A stretch of DNA of 21,904 nucleotides from JBPBQZ01 sp050955105 (GCA_050955105.1 JBPBQZ010000023.1:1-21904), one strand, 5' to 3'; shown: positions 6,486-14,967, counted from the stretch's first letter. Notes: generated by a model from the sequence alone, not told the origin. Numbers and translations: made by a program.

Positions 6486-8624
6486 TTAGTTAGTCGCAAA
6501 GGTAGCCAGCGCGTCGAGCACTTCCACGCGCGCGCCGACGGCAAGTAAGGGGTTCACTTCCAGCGTGTCGAGCGTGCCCCCCAGGCCGAGCGCCGCATCG
6601 CCGATGCGCGCCACGACTTGCGCCACCGCATGAAGATCGACCGCGGGCGCGCTACGGAAGCCCGCCAGCAGCTTTGCACCGCGCAATTCACCGAGCATTT
6701 CGATCACATCATTCGCCGTAACCGGCAGCACGCGCAAGCTGGCATCGTGCAAGGCCTCGATCCACACACCGCCCAAGCCCACGGCAATCACGTGCCCCCA
6801 TTGCGGATCGAGCCGTACGCCTACGAACAGTTCGATGCCGTCGCGACGCATCGGCGCTACCAACACGCCATCGATCTGCGCGCGGGGCAGCGCCTGTGCC
6901 ACCGACGCGCTGATGCCTCGATAAGCTTCGGCCACCGCCGCCGCGCCCGCGATATTCAGACGCACCCCGCCAACTTCGGTCTTGTGCGCGATATCGGGCG
7001 ACACGATTTTCAAGACAACCGGCCCATCGATCGAGGCGGCGGCCGTCACGGCCTCTTGCTCGCTGCGCGCGAGCGCACTGGGCACGCACGGCACGCCGAA
7101 GCTCGCCAGATATTGCGTGGTTTCGCGCTCAGTGCGAGGTAGCGTCGAAGGGGCAGCGGCTTTGCCTTGGCCGCCATGCTCGCCAGCCGCGTTGAGCGCG
7201 ACACCGGCTTGCACCGCCCGACGATATTTCGCCGACCAGTTCAGCACGTGGGCCACGGCGCGCATCATCATGTCGGTGCCCGCCGCAACGTAGTGGGTAT
7301 TGCTGCCCTCCAGCAGTTCGCGCGCCTTGTCCGAAACCACTTTGGTGGCATTGCTGGTGAGCACCAGTGGGAACTTCGATGCCGCCGTGAAACGATTGAT
7401 TGCCTCGATGATGCCCAGGTAGTGCGGCGCCCAGTCGTTGTTGTTACCGGTAGGCACATCGGCGACGCAAATTATCAGCGCCACCGATGGATCGCTGGCC
7501 ACCGCATGCAAGGAATTTTCGAATAGATCGGGATTGGCCACCGAACCGCCAGTGAGATCGAGTGGGTTCGCCGGCGTGGCGATCGGTGGCAACACATCTC
7601 GTAATACCGCGATGGTTTCGGGCGCGAACGCCGGTAGCCGGATGTTTTCGAGATGCGCGTAATCGGCGCACAGCTCGCCCATGCCGCCCGAATTGCCGAG
7701 CAGTGCTACGCCGTCGCCTTGCAAGGGTCCGAGCTTGGCCAGGATGTCGGCCGTGAACACCATTTCTTCAATGGAACGCAGACGAATCAGGCCCAGCTGT
7801 CGACAGATGCCATCAAAGACTTCATCGTTGCCGACCATTGAACCGGTATGCGACTGGGCTGCCTGCGCTGTGATCTCGGAACGGCCCACCTTCACCACCA
7901 GCACTGGCTTGCCCTTCGAGAATGCACGCCTGGCCGCCTGACTGAAGCGCTGTGGATCGCGAATCGTTTCGGCGAACAGGGTAATCACGCGCGTCTGCGG
8001 ATCATCCGCCAGGTAGTCGAGCACGGTCGCGAGATCGATCGATGGCTCATTGCCGGTCGAGACCACGCAGTGCAGACCGATGCCTTGCTGATGCGCAAAG
8101 TGCTTGATGAAGGTCGCCACCGCACCGCTTTGTGAGACCAGGCTGATGTTGCCGTGCAAGGGCGGCATGCGCATCGAGCCGGTCCAGCAAGCCGCGCCAT
8201 TGGTGAAATTGATGAAGCCGAGACAATTCGGCCCAATCAGAGAAATGCCTTGCTCGCGCGCCACCGCCAGCATCTCATCCTGTGCTTGCTTGCCGGCTTC
8301 GCCCAATTCGGCGAAGCCACCCGCCAGCACCACCGCGAACGGTACGTGCGCGGCACCCAGGTCGCGCAAGGCATCGCAGACATTCGCGCCTGGCACCAGC
8401 AGCAACGCCACATCGACTTGCTCGCCGATCTCGCGCGCACTCTTGAACGTTTGCTGGCCATGCGCCACGCCGCCGCTGCGGCTCACCAAATGCACGTTGC
8501 CAGCGTAGTTCAGTATTTTGAGATTGTTGAAAGCCACCTTCGACCAGCCCGAGCGATCGGACGCACCGACCAGAGCAACAGCCTTGGGATTGAAGAGACG
8601 CGAAAGATCGGGCGCTTGATTCAT
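6486..8624 (-). CDS. ADP/NDP-forming acyl-CoA synthetase (acetate-CoA ligase family)
   Basis: Activates a carboxylic acid to its CoA thioester with ATP, giving ADP and phosphate. The 712 aa contain, in order, a CoA-binding Rossmann domain (about 8-135, with ALVGASDRSGWSK and IGPNCLGF), succinyl-CoA-synthetase-alpha-like domains (about 150-470), and a C-terminal ATP-grasp domain (about 495-712, with VLKIVSPDIAHKTEVGGV). H259 in QSHTGSMVG matches the phosphorylated catalytic histidine of acetyl-CoA synthetase (ADP-forming). Relatives include feruloyl- and pimeloyl-CoA synthetases, so the substrate cannot be set from sequence. It is the first gene of the operon with the double acyl-CoA dehydrogenase and diverges from the Baeyer-Villiger monooxygenase gene, which suggests that it activates the acid released by ring cleavage. 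Confidence 0.92.
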   Translation of the reverse strand: MNQAPDLSRLFNPKAVALVGASDRSGWSKVAFNNLKILNYAGNVHLVSRSGGVAHGQQTFKSAREIGEQVDVALLLVPGANVCDALRDLGAAHVPFAVVLAGGFAELGEAGKQAQDEMLAVAREQGISLIGPNCLGFINFTNGAACWTGSMRMPPLHGNISLVSQSGAVATFIKHFAHQQGIGLHCVVSTGNEPSIDLATVLDYLADDPQTRVITLFAETIRDPQRFSQAARRAFSKGKPVLVVKVGRSEITAQAAQSHTGSMVGNDEVFDGICRQLGLIRLRSIEEMVFTADILAKLGPLQGDGVALLGNSGGMGELCADYAHLENIRLPAFAPETIAVLRDVLPPIATPANPLDLTGGSVANPDLFENSLHAVASDPSVALIICVADVPTGNNNDWAPHYLGIIEAINRFTAASKFPLVLTSNATKVVSDKARELLEGSNTHYVAAGTDMMMRAVAHVLNWSAKYRRAVQAGVALNAAGEHGGQGKAAAPSTLPRTERETTQYLASFGVPCVPSALARSEQEAVTAAASIDGPVVLKIVSPDIAHKTEVGGVRLNIAGAAAVAEAYRGISASVAQALPRAQIDGVLVAPMRRDGIELFVGVRLDPQWGHVIAVGLGGVWIEALHDASLRVLPVTANDVIEMLGELRGAKLLAGFRSAPAVDLHAVAQVVARIGDAALGLGGTLDTLEVNPLLAVGARVEVLDALATFATN

Positions 8625-8797
8625 TTGTTCCTGACTGGATGAGTGCTGGCTATGCGAAGACTTTATTAGCGGTCACGTCGGTTATTCGGCCGATCTTTTA
8701 TCTAAGGAACATGACCGTTGAATAGCGCAACGCTAGGCAGCGTGAGGGCCGCTTGTCTCAGAATGCACACACCGATTTGGTATGCGCACTTACCATC

Positions 8798-8829
8798 GCG
8801 AGAGTATCTCGCCCACAGTGGCCGGTCAA
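8798..8829 (-). promoter_or_regulatory. Putative promoter of the synthetase operon with overlapping inverted repeat
   Basis: The minus strand reads TTGACC (8829-8824), a 17-base spacer and TACTCT (8806-8801), a moderate sigma-70-like pair. A perfect inverted repeat GCGAGA-N3-TCTCGC (8798-8812) covers the -10, the position expected of a repressor site. The leader would be about 170 nt. This is inference from pattern only. Confidence 0.35.
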
Positions 8830-9181
8830 ATCGTAAGCCTGTATATTATCGATTGAGCGCCGATTTTTTTCCTACGGCAACGCATCAGGGATTTCCCTCA
8901 TATCTCGATGCGTTCTACGAACTGCAGTGGCCGCCGTAAGAAGCGCGGGGATCGCATGCGGTCCTAGAGACAATGCTGATGTCGTAGGCATCCGTAAGGT
9001 TCGCGGCAATCGCACAGGCCACCCGCTCCGCCGATGATTACGGTGCTGCGATCGCCGCATCCAGTCATTGACCTATCCTGAAAATAATCAGAAATTGGCG
9101 GTTCGCGGTCGCGTCCCAATATAAGCAGCGGGTTACCCGGCGTCAACGGTGTAAGCACTAACCCTTGCTCGCACTAAAGTT

Positions 9182-9211
9182 GTTGACGACTCAACCTAAT
9201 CTGCCTAAGCT
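9182..9211 (+). promoter_or_regulatory. Putative monooxygenase promoter with GTTGA-N4-TCAAC operator
   Basis: A perfect inverted repeat GTTGA-CGAC-TCAAC (9182-9195) overlaps TTGACG (9183-9188), which stands 17 bases before a poor TAAGCT (9206-9211). The dyad size suits a MarR-type dimer, and a marR gene is the second gene of the unit, so autoregulation is plausible. The -10 is weak. Confidence 0.35.
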
Positions 9212-9278
9212 TTTACGTACATGCCGTTAGCTCGCCCGGCGGATGCTGCATGGGCCGATGGAAACAGGAGAATGCGCG

Positions 9279-10895
9279 GTGGAAGCCTCAGTGAAATCCA
9301 ATAGTTTTGATGCAATCATCGTCGGCGCCGGCTTTGGCGGCCTTTATCAATTGCATCGCTTACGGCGCAGCGGCCTGAAGGCAAGGCTGCTCGAAGCCGG
9401 CGACGGTGTGGGCGGCACATGGTTCTGGAATCGCTACCCGGGCGCGCGCTGCGATATCGAAAGCTTCGATTACTCATACTCCTTCGATGACGCACTGCAG
9501 CAAGATTGGAAGTGGTCGGAGCGTTATGCAAGCCAGCCGGAGATCCTGCGCTATATCAATTATGTCGCCGATCGCTATGACCTGCGGCGCGACCTGCAAC
9601 TCAATACCCGCGTAGCGCAAGCGACCTTCGACGAGACCGCCACTCGCTGGAACGTCGTCACGACCGATGGCGAGCGTTTCGATGCACAGTTCCTCATCAT
9701 GGCCACCGGCTGCTTGTCGATTCCGCAAACGCCGAAGATCACCGGGCTGGAATCATTCAAGGGCGATTGGTATCACAGCGCGTACTGGCCGAAGGAAGGC
9801 GTCGACTTCACTGGCAAGCGCGTCGGCCTCATCGGCACCGGCTCCAGCGGCGTGCAGATGACGCCGATCATCGCCGCAGAAGCTGACCATCTGACGGTCT
9901 TCCAGCGCACCGCCAACTACAGCGTGCCGGCGCAGAATGAACCCGTCAGCGAAGAGTTCGAACGGCAAGTCAAAACGCATTACGCCGAACGACGTGCACT
10001 GGGACGCGAAGCCACCACCGGCCAATACCTGAGCGCCAACGAAAAATCGGCGCTGGAAGTTTCCGACGAAGCACGGCAAGCCGAGTTCGAATATCGCTGG
10101 GCGAGTGCCGGCGGCGGCTTTCGCATGTTGCGCGCCTTCAACGACTTGCTCAGCAACAAAACCTCGAATGCCTACGCGCGCGATTTCGTTATCTCGAAAA
10201 TTCACGAAGTGGTCGAAGATCCCGCGGTAGCCGACTTGCTGTCGCCCAAAGACGACTTACCCTTCGGCACCAAACGGCTCTGCGTCGATACCAACTATTA
10301 CCAGACCTTCAATCGCAGCAACGTCTTGCTGGTCGACGTCAAAAAAGCGCCGATCCTCGAAATAACTCCCACCGGACTGCGCACCACCGAAGCCGAATAT
10401 CAGCTCGACATGATTGTGTTCGCAACTGGCTTCGACGCCATGACCGGCGCGCTGCTCGCCGTCGATATCCGTGGCGTTGGCGGTCGTTCGCTGCGCGACA
10501 TCTGGCAACACGGCCCTCGCACTTATCTTGGATTGGCCGTCGCGGGCTTCCCCAATCTTTTCACCATGACTGGGCCAGGTAGTCCTTCGGTACTGAGCAA
10601 CATGGTGTATTCCGTTGAGATGCATTCCGACTGGATTGCGGAATGCATTGAGCGCATGCGTTCGCAGGGCCAGACGCGCATCGAAGCCGACCTCGCCGCG
10701 CAAGATAAATGGGTGGAACACGTCAACGAAGTAGCCGACCGCACCCTCTATCCGATCGGCAACTCGTGGTACGTCGGCGCCAACGTGCCCGGTAAGCCAC
10801 GCGTGTTCATGCCGTACGTCGCGGGCGTCCCCGTGTACCGCCGCATCATCGAAAAAATAGCGGCCGACGACTATGAAGGCTTCGTCCGCACTTGA
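9279..10895 (+). CDS. Flavin-dependent Baeyer-Villiger monooxygenase
   Basis: Uses NADPH, FAD and O2 to insert an oxygen next to a ketone, turning cyclic ketones into lactones. It carries the type I fingerprints, numbered from the GTG start: FAD Rossmann GAGFGG (16-21), the long motif GGTWFWNRYPGARCD (45-59), the BVMO signature FxGxxxHxxxWP as FKGDWYHSAYWP (160-171), and the NADPH Rossmann GTGSSG (186-191). The overall pattern resembles cyclohexanone monooxygenase. I chose GTG at 9279 (538 aa) because AGGAG lies 8 bases before it and the FAD motif then sits at the usual distance from the N-terminus; in-frame ATGs at 9243 and 9258 lack such a site. It is followed by a TTGA-overlapping marR gene, then a dehydrogenase that could supply the ketone. 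Confidence 0.93.
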   Translation: MEASVKSNSFDAIIVGAGFGGLYQLHRLRRSGLKARLLEAGDGVGGTWFWNRYPGARCDIESFDYSYSFDDALQQDWKWSERYASQPEILRYINYVADRYDLRRDLQLNTRVAQATFDETATRWNVVTTDGERFDAQFLIMATGCLSIPQTPKITGLESFKGDWYHSAYWPKEGVDFTGKRVGLIGTGSSGVQMTPIIAAEADHLTVFQRTANYSVPAQNEPVSEEFERQVKTHYAERRALGREATTGQYLSANEKSALEVSDEARQAEFEYRWASAGGGFRMLRAFNDLLSNKTSNAYARDFVISKIHEVVEDPAVADLLSPKDDLPFGTKRLCVDTNYYQTFNRSNVLLVDVKKAPILEITPTGLRTTEAEYQLDMIVFATGFDAMTGALLAVDIRGVGGRSLRDIWQHGPRTYLGLAVAGFPNLFTMTGPGSPSVLSNMVYSVEMHSDWIAECIERMRSQGQTRIEADLAAQDKWVEHVNEVADRTLYPIGNSWYVGANVPGKPRVFMPYVAGVPVYRRIIEKIAADDYEGFVRT

Positions 10896-11386
10896 AAACA
10901 AAAGCACCCCGCAGCGCGTCGGCTCACGGCGCGGAGCAGAGCTTCATTCTCGACCGCTATGTGCCAGGCTTGCTGGTTTGGTTATCGAACAAACTCTCGA
11001 GCAGCGCGTCCCAGCTATATCGGACGCGCTTCGGCCTGGGAGTGACCGACTGGCGAGTGTTGTGCTACGTTGAGCTCTATCCGTGGTCCACGGGTTCACA
11101 GGTCTGCGAATTGATCGGGCTCGACAAAGCAGCCGTCAGCCGAAGCTTCTCTTTTCTGGAATCAGAGGGACTGATCAAATCGCGGCCATTGGGCGGTCGT
11201 CGTATCGAATATGCAAGCTCGCCGGCCGGCAAGAAGATCTATCGCAAAGTATTGGAGATTGCGCTCGACAGAGAAGACGTCTTGCTAAAGGGCTTCTCGA
11301 AACCCGAGCGCGAGTTGTTGATCACGTTTCTGCAACGCCTGCACGAGAACCTGCCTGCGGTCAGCTCGGCCAGCAACGCCGACTGA
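10892..11386 (+). CDS. MarR-family transcriptional regulator
   Basis: A dimeric winged-helix DNA-binding protein of 164 aa, usually a ligand-released repressor. The core lies at about residues 45-115: a TDWRVLCYV helix, STGSQVCELIGLDKAAVSRSFSFLESEGLI as helix-turn-helix and recognition helix, and the wing RPLGGRRIEYAS. The best frame begins with TTG at 10892, overlapping the monooxygenase stop as TTGA, which implies coupled translation; no closer ATG suits the family N-terminus. It probably senses a pathway intermediate and controls the divergent cluster, possibly through the inverted repeat near 9182. The ligand is unknown. Confidence 0.88.
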   Translation: MKTKAPRSASAHGAEQSFILDRYVPGLLVWLSNKLSSSASQLYRTRFGLGVTDWRVLCYVELYPWSTGSQVCELIGLDKAAVSRSFSFLESEGLIKSRPLGGRRIEYASSPAGKKIYRKVLEIALDREDVLLKGFSKPERELLITFLQRLHENLPAVSSASNAD

Positions 11387-11429
11387 CTTCGCCGTAGCGT
11401 GCATTCCCCACCCCTATTCGGAAGCCCCC

Positions 11430-12233
11430 ATGAATACTGAACGCAAGCAAACCACATCGGTCGCCATCGTTACCGGCGCAGCGGACGGCATCGGCTGGGC
11501 CACGGCACAACGCCTGGCACAAGATTTCGAGCACGTGGTTATTGCCGACCTGCGCGGTGACGCTGCGCAAGCCCGTGCAGCGGAACTTGGTCCGCAACAT
11601 TGGGGATACGCGGTAGACGTAAGTTCCGAGGAGAACGTCAAGGCCTTGATCAAAGACGTGGTCGCCAAGTTTGGGCGCATCGATGCGGTGGTGAACAATG
11701 CGGGTATCGGTGAGCAGGCGGTGATGACAATCGAGCAGACGGTGACTGCATTCGACCGCATCTTGTCCGTGCATCTGCGCGGCACGTTTCTCGTAAGTCG
11801 TGAAGTGGGCCGGGTGTTTGTCGAGCAGCAAAGCGGCGCTATCGTGAATTTGAGTTCTGTTGCAGGGCACGGTGGTCATCCGGGTCGTAATGGTTACGGT
11901 GCGGCGAAGGCAGGTATTTCAGCGATGACGGCTGCGATGGCGAGTGAATGGGCGCGTGATGGCATTCGAGTGAATGCGGTGGCACCGGGGTTCGTGAAGA
12001 CGGAACTGGTGATGAATTTGGTGAAGCAGAAGGCTTTGAATCTCGAGAATATCGAAGACCGTACGCCGATGGGACGCGCGGGTGAGCCGGGGGAAATTGC
12101 TGAGGCGATTGCTTTTCTGGCTTCGAAGCGGGCGAGCTTTATTACGGGAGTGACGCTGCCGGTGGATGGGGGGTGGCAGGCGTTTGGGGCGCCGGAGGCG
12201 AAGTTGGGGACGGTGGCGGAGAAGCGGGTTTGA
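11430..12233 (+). CDS. Short-chain dehydrogenase/reductase (NAD-type, classical)
   Basis: A 267-aa classical SDR. The cofactor motif is TGAADGIG (15-22), and Asp40 at the end of beta-2 (VVIAD) indicates NAD rather than NADP. NNAG is at 89-92, the catalytic Ser at 143 (NLSSVAG) and YGAAK at 156-160. PGFVKTEL and the C-terminal GVTLPVDGGW are typical. A GGAAG ribosome site lies 5 bases before the ATG, 43 bp after marR. In this setting it would oxidise an alicyclic secondary alcohol to the ketone taken by the monooxygenase next door; this role is inferred from position. The last 100 bp are markedly G-rich. Confidence 0.93.
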   Translation: MNTERKQTTSVAIVTGAADGIGWATAQRLAQDFEHVVIADLRGDAAQARAAELGPQHWGYAVDVSSEENVKALIKDVVAKFGRIDAVVNNAGIGEQAVMTIEQTVTAFDRILSVHLRGTFLVSREVGRVFVEQQSGAIVNLSSVAGHGGHPGRNGYGAAKAGISAMTAAMASEWARDGIRVNAVAPGFVKTELVMNLVKQKALNLENIEDRTPMGRAGEPGEIAEAIAFLASKRASFITGVTLPVDGGWQAFGAPEAKLGTVAEKRV

Positions 12234-12463
12234 TTCGCCATATTTTGCGTAAATACTAGAGAGCGGCATGGACCGAAATCGGCCCATGCCGCAACATTGC
12301 TGCCAACGAAGCTGGATAGGGCTATGGCCGAACAAACCAGGTTCCAGCCGCGTTTTTCGTATCAATAGCTCTTATCGTGAGCGCGGCGTCTAAAGCCGAG
12401 AACTTAGAGCGCCGACTCCACGAAGAGACCGCACGTTTGCTCAATAGCAACTGCCGAGTTTGC
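12234..12463. other. Convergent intergenic region with strong stem-loop
   Basis: No gene seen. A 9-bp perfect stem GCGGCATGG (12263-12271) pairs with 12284-12292, extended inward by CCG/CGG past one mismatch. There is no T tract on either strand. It lies just after the dehydrogenase stop and separates the plus-strand catabolic genes from the minus-strand toxin/immunity array, so it may end both. Confidence 0.5.
12263..12292. terminator. Strong hairpin at the boundary of catabolic and CDI regions
   Basis: A perfect 9-bp stem plus 3 further pairs around an AAAT loop, 29 bases after the SDR stop. The lack of a U run makes it either an imperfect bidirectional terminator or a 3' protective structure. 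Confidence 0.5.
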
Positions 12464-12873
12464 TCACGGGAGAGATAGCAAGAAGCGATTCGCTATCCCT
12501 ATCGTAAAGCCTGCCGCAACTGAGCCTAGGAACAATAGCATCCAGGATAGGAGCTTCTTCCTCTCTTCAATGCCTTCCGGCGTTAGATTGCGGCTTGCGA
12601 GCTTCCAGATCATATCTAACGGAGAAACGTCCTCGGGCGGGAAGATATTGAGCATCGATCGATTGAGTTTAACGAAACTGACACCGATAAAAACCAGGTG
12701 ACGACAGATGTCACCAAACAAAGAATGAATGCGGTTCCACTCAAACTGCATAAAAGACGATGTGCCTGATCGCCCATAACCCTTGACGGACCGAGATAGA
12801 TTCCAAGGAAGATAGTTATCGCCCCGCCACCCACAGCACTCTTCCACATCGTTTGCATAGTGAATCGTTTCAT
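12464..12873 (-). pseudogene. Frameshifted membrane immunity-protein homologue
   Basis: Two overlapping frames together encode one protein similar along its length to the intact 140-aa product at 16622-17044. One frame gives MKRFTMQTMWKS to VVTWF, the other FIGVSFVK to the end. The shared parts include SFVK, then LTPEGIEERKKLLSWM here against LSAEGLTARRGLLRWL there. Adding one T to the T5 run (12693-12689, minus strand) joins the frames into 136 aa with several hydrophobic helices. It starts 7 bases after the stop of the toxin-tail remnant at 12881, the same layout as its paralogue. It is either a true one-base deletion or a homopolymer sequencing error. Immunity function is inferred from position and the paralogue. 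Confidence 0.72.
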
Positions 12874-12880
12874 AAAGTTG

Positions 12881-13374
12881 CTAACGGCAATATTGCTTCG
12901 TTGCGGCACCGAGCCAATCGCGCACTCCGTATGTGCATGTAACGGTGTCGGTAGCGGATGCCGTCGCTCCGGCGATTGATTGAACGCCCCGTAAGCCGAA
13001 GCTATAAGCATCGCCAGTGACATTGCCGTCCGAGAAAATGGTCGTTATACCTCCGCCCACCACGCCAAAATCTATTCCTGAATTGACGTTCGAAGCCGTC
13101 CCTCGTAGCTGATCCGCGGGCCCTGCCGCAAAGTCGCTCCATAGGTCTCTTGGGCAAGCATGTTGCGGCTGGCCGGGTCACGACTCGCTGACTCATCTCT
13201 GGCAGCTAACGCAGGTAGATTCAAAGCTCCTACATCCGCATAATAGCGGCCGTATATGTGGGCGTCCCTCTTCTGAGCCGGCGTGGCATAAAACGCATGT
13301 CCCGGCCGCTCGCTCCAATCCAAATACTCGCTGATCCCGAATGCGCCGAGTGATGCGAACATGAATTTCGTCAT
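12881..13374 (-). pseudogene. Frameshifted toxin-tail remnant (orphan CdiA-CT type)
   Basis: The C-terminal part (from about 13125 leftward) reads ADQLRGTASNVNSGIDFG, then VVGGGITT and FGLRGVQSIAGATA, clearly related to LRGSATCVNLGLEFGAVGGG and FGVRGLQPFPGATA in the 17054-17842 protein. A different frame from the ATG at 13374 gives about 90 aa beginning MTKFMFASLGAFG that I do not recognise. One inserted base in the GGGCCC stretch near 13118 would join them into 164 aa. The immunity homologue follows 7 bases later. It is probably a decayed toxin end; the first half could also be an unrelated small gene. Confidence 0.6.
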
Positions 13375-13486
13375 AATTCATTTGCCTTCAGTGGATTGCG
13401 TCCCGTTGAAAAAGCTGCTGCAACGATGCGGCAAACGCAACTGAACAATCCATAAGTAACGACCCGGCCGCAGTCGGGTTTGTTAT

Positions 13487-13609
13487 TTAATGGAAAAAGA
13501 TATTTTTTAGCACCACATACACAATAAAACCCATCATCGCAGTGAATGCACACCACCAGAAATTTTTTTGTGCTCGCGTCTTTGGAGTCTGTCCTGGGAA
13601 ACTTGGCAT
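13487..13609 (-). CDS. 40-aa single-helix membrane protein, candidate immunity protein
   Basis: A tiny frame, too short for usual gene calling, reads MPSFPGQTPKTRAQKNFWWC and continues through one hydrophobic helix (FTAMMGFIVYVVL) to end KNIFFH. Its ribosome site AGGTGG lies inside the last codons of the toxin module, and the toxin stop TAA and this ATG are two bases apart (TAACTATG), an arrangement typical of a translationally coupled toxin-immunity pair. The first 15 residues are polar and basic, which suggests N-in topology by the positive-inside rule. No homology is known to me, and the immunity role is inferred from position and coupling. An overlapping 105-codon frame here lacks these signals. 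Confidence 0.6.
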   Translation of the reverse strand: MPSFPGQTPKTRAQKNFWWCAFTAMMGFIVYVVLKNIFFH

Positions 13610-13611
13610 AG

Positions 13612-14857
13612 TTACCACCTGATCCCTGTTTTGCCCTGATCCACTGTGTAGCCCATACCGGTACTCGCTGGATTGTTTGATTTTCCAACGTTCACACCGA
13701 CACCCGCGCCGACAGTTGTTGCAGTCCCATTCCCAGGCGAATAAACAATGCCGCCGCCAACCGCCCCAAATGCCGCGGTTCCATTACCCGCATATCCGGA
13801 CAAGAAATTATTCGTCTGACCCGGCCTAACTGTCGCTTGATTGAGCCAGCCGAATTGAACACTCGCCGAAGCGTTAACTGTGTTTGGCAACGCCATATTT
13901 ACACCGTAACCAAAGAATGAATTTCCGTCCCGCGAGAATGTCCCCCACGCACTGCCCACAAAATAGTCAATCTGGAAGTTCACAAAGTCCGGCGCTCTCA
14001 CCAGACCCGGATTCAAACCCGTGGCCGTCGCCTGATAGGTCATTCCATTCGGGGCGCTCCTGCCGTTCGTATTATTCGCGATGAACGCCTGAAGATCTGG
14101 ATCACTCGCCGGCAGATTCTGCGCCCATGCCTGCTGTCCTGCCTGATTGATGCCGTAAGGCTGCCAGTCCGTGCCGTCGTTAGGCTGCGCTCCCACTGCT
14201 ACGCGTACCCCGCCCTCATAGGTTTGACCACCTTCGCTCATGTTCATCAGCGCCTGCTGATTGGTTACGTCCGCTTCGGTGTACGGCAGCCCTTGTTGCT
14301 TTGCCAGCTCCGCCAGCTTCTTCCCCTGGGTCTTGTCGTCCTCATGCAGTTGTCTGTTGAACCGATCGGCACTCGCTGCCGTGAGAGCACCCGAACCTCC
14401 TCCTGTCGCCAACCCCGCCGCACCCGCCACCGCGTTACCAACAATCTCCCCCAACGCCCTATCAACATTCGAATCCCCAGTCGCACCCCGAAACGCATCA
14501 CTCAATTCATTCAGCTTCTCAGCCATCCCCGCGGACGCCGCAGCACCTGCGGCACCACCAACAGCGCTACCACCACCAAGCCCCGCCAGCACCGCTCCGC
14601 CGGCGGCATGCATCGCTACGCGGTAATCACCACCCTCGGCCCATTTCGCTGCTTCGACCGGATCCGTCGCCTCCGCCTTTCGCATCCGCATATTGACCAA
14701 TCTGCGTGGCTAATACTTGCCCGGCCGCACTGACCGCCGCCATCATGTCGCCTTGTCTATCCAAGGTTCTTTGATCGACATTCGTGCCAGCGGTCACCTC
14801 TCGCAATGCATGCACAATTTCGCTGGTCATCGATGTTCGCGCGTCAGTGTCCCGGGT
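13612..14857 (-). pseudogene. Displaced CdiA pretoxin-toxin module, frameshifted
   Basis: This holds the last part of a CdiA/FHA exoprotein without its body. Upstream codons (14857-14683) give TLDRQGDMMAAV and QVLATQIGQYADA, matching the pretoxin start of the CdiA at the right edge. Compared with that copy, two bases (AG) are missing near 14682, throwing the frame; downstream the second frame continues with AEGGDYRVAMHAAGG. The pretoxin ends at FNRQLH (14344-14361). The remaining 240 or so residues are glycine- and Asn-rich with a beta-like pattern (FVGSAWGTFSRDGNSFFGYG, AAFGAVGGGIVYSPG) and no motif I can name. An in-frame TTG (14700) or ATGs (14691, 14685) could still start a cytoplasmic, unsecreted fragment. 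The coupled 40-aa gene follows. Confidence 0.78.
14411..14760 (-). repeat. Pretoxin DNA repeat, displaced copy
   Basis: Direct repeat of 19569-19920. I count 3 mismatches in the first 230 bases (14411-14640). Identity then falls: the next 60 bases contain five mismatches and the two-base gap, and 14701-14760 has nine mismatches. Both sequences diverge beyond the repeat, though the encoded proteins remain related. Confidence 0.92.
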
Positions 14858-14967
14858 TCAGCTGCTCTTTTCGAAAGCGAGCGACGCAAACGATTTGTCA
14901 TTCCTCCGTTTCTACGGTCGGACCTTCTTGCTCGACTGGATCGCTCTTGTATGCAAGGCGATGCCCA

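Larger units (their letters stand above)
8625..9278. other. Divergent regulatory region between the synthetase and monooxygenase units
   Basis: About 650 bp without a convincing gene. A 73-codon open frame at 8718-8939 (+) has no ribosome site and no recognisable sequence. The interval holds candidate promoters and inverted repeats for both transcription units, listed separately, and is unusually long for a simple divergent promoter. Confidence 0.5.

Noticed and set aside
8718..8939. 73-codon plus-strand frame in the divergent intergenic region
   Set aside because: No ribosome site and no recognisable composition, and it spans the candidate minus-strand promoter.
13371..13688. 105-codon minus-strand frame over the end of the displaced toxin and the 40-aa gene
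   Set aside because: Cys-rich off-frame product without a start signal; the 40-aa frame has the ribosome site, coupling and a clean helix.
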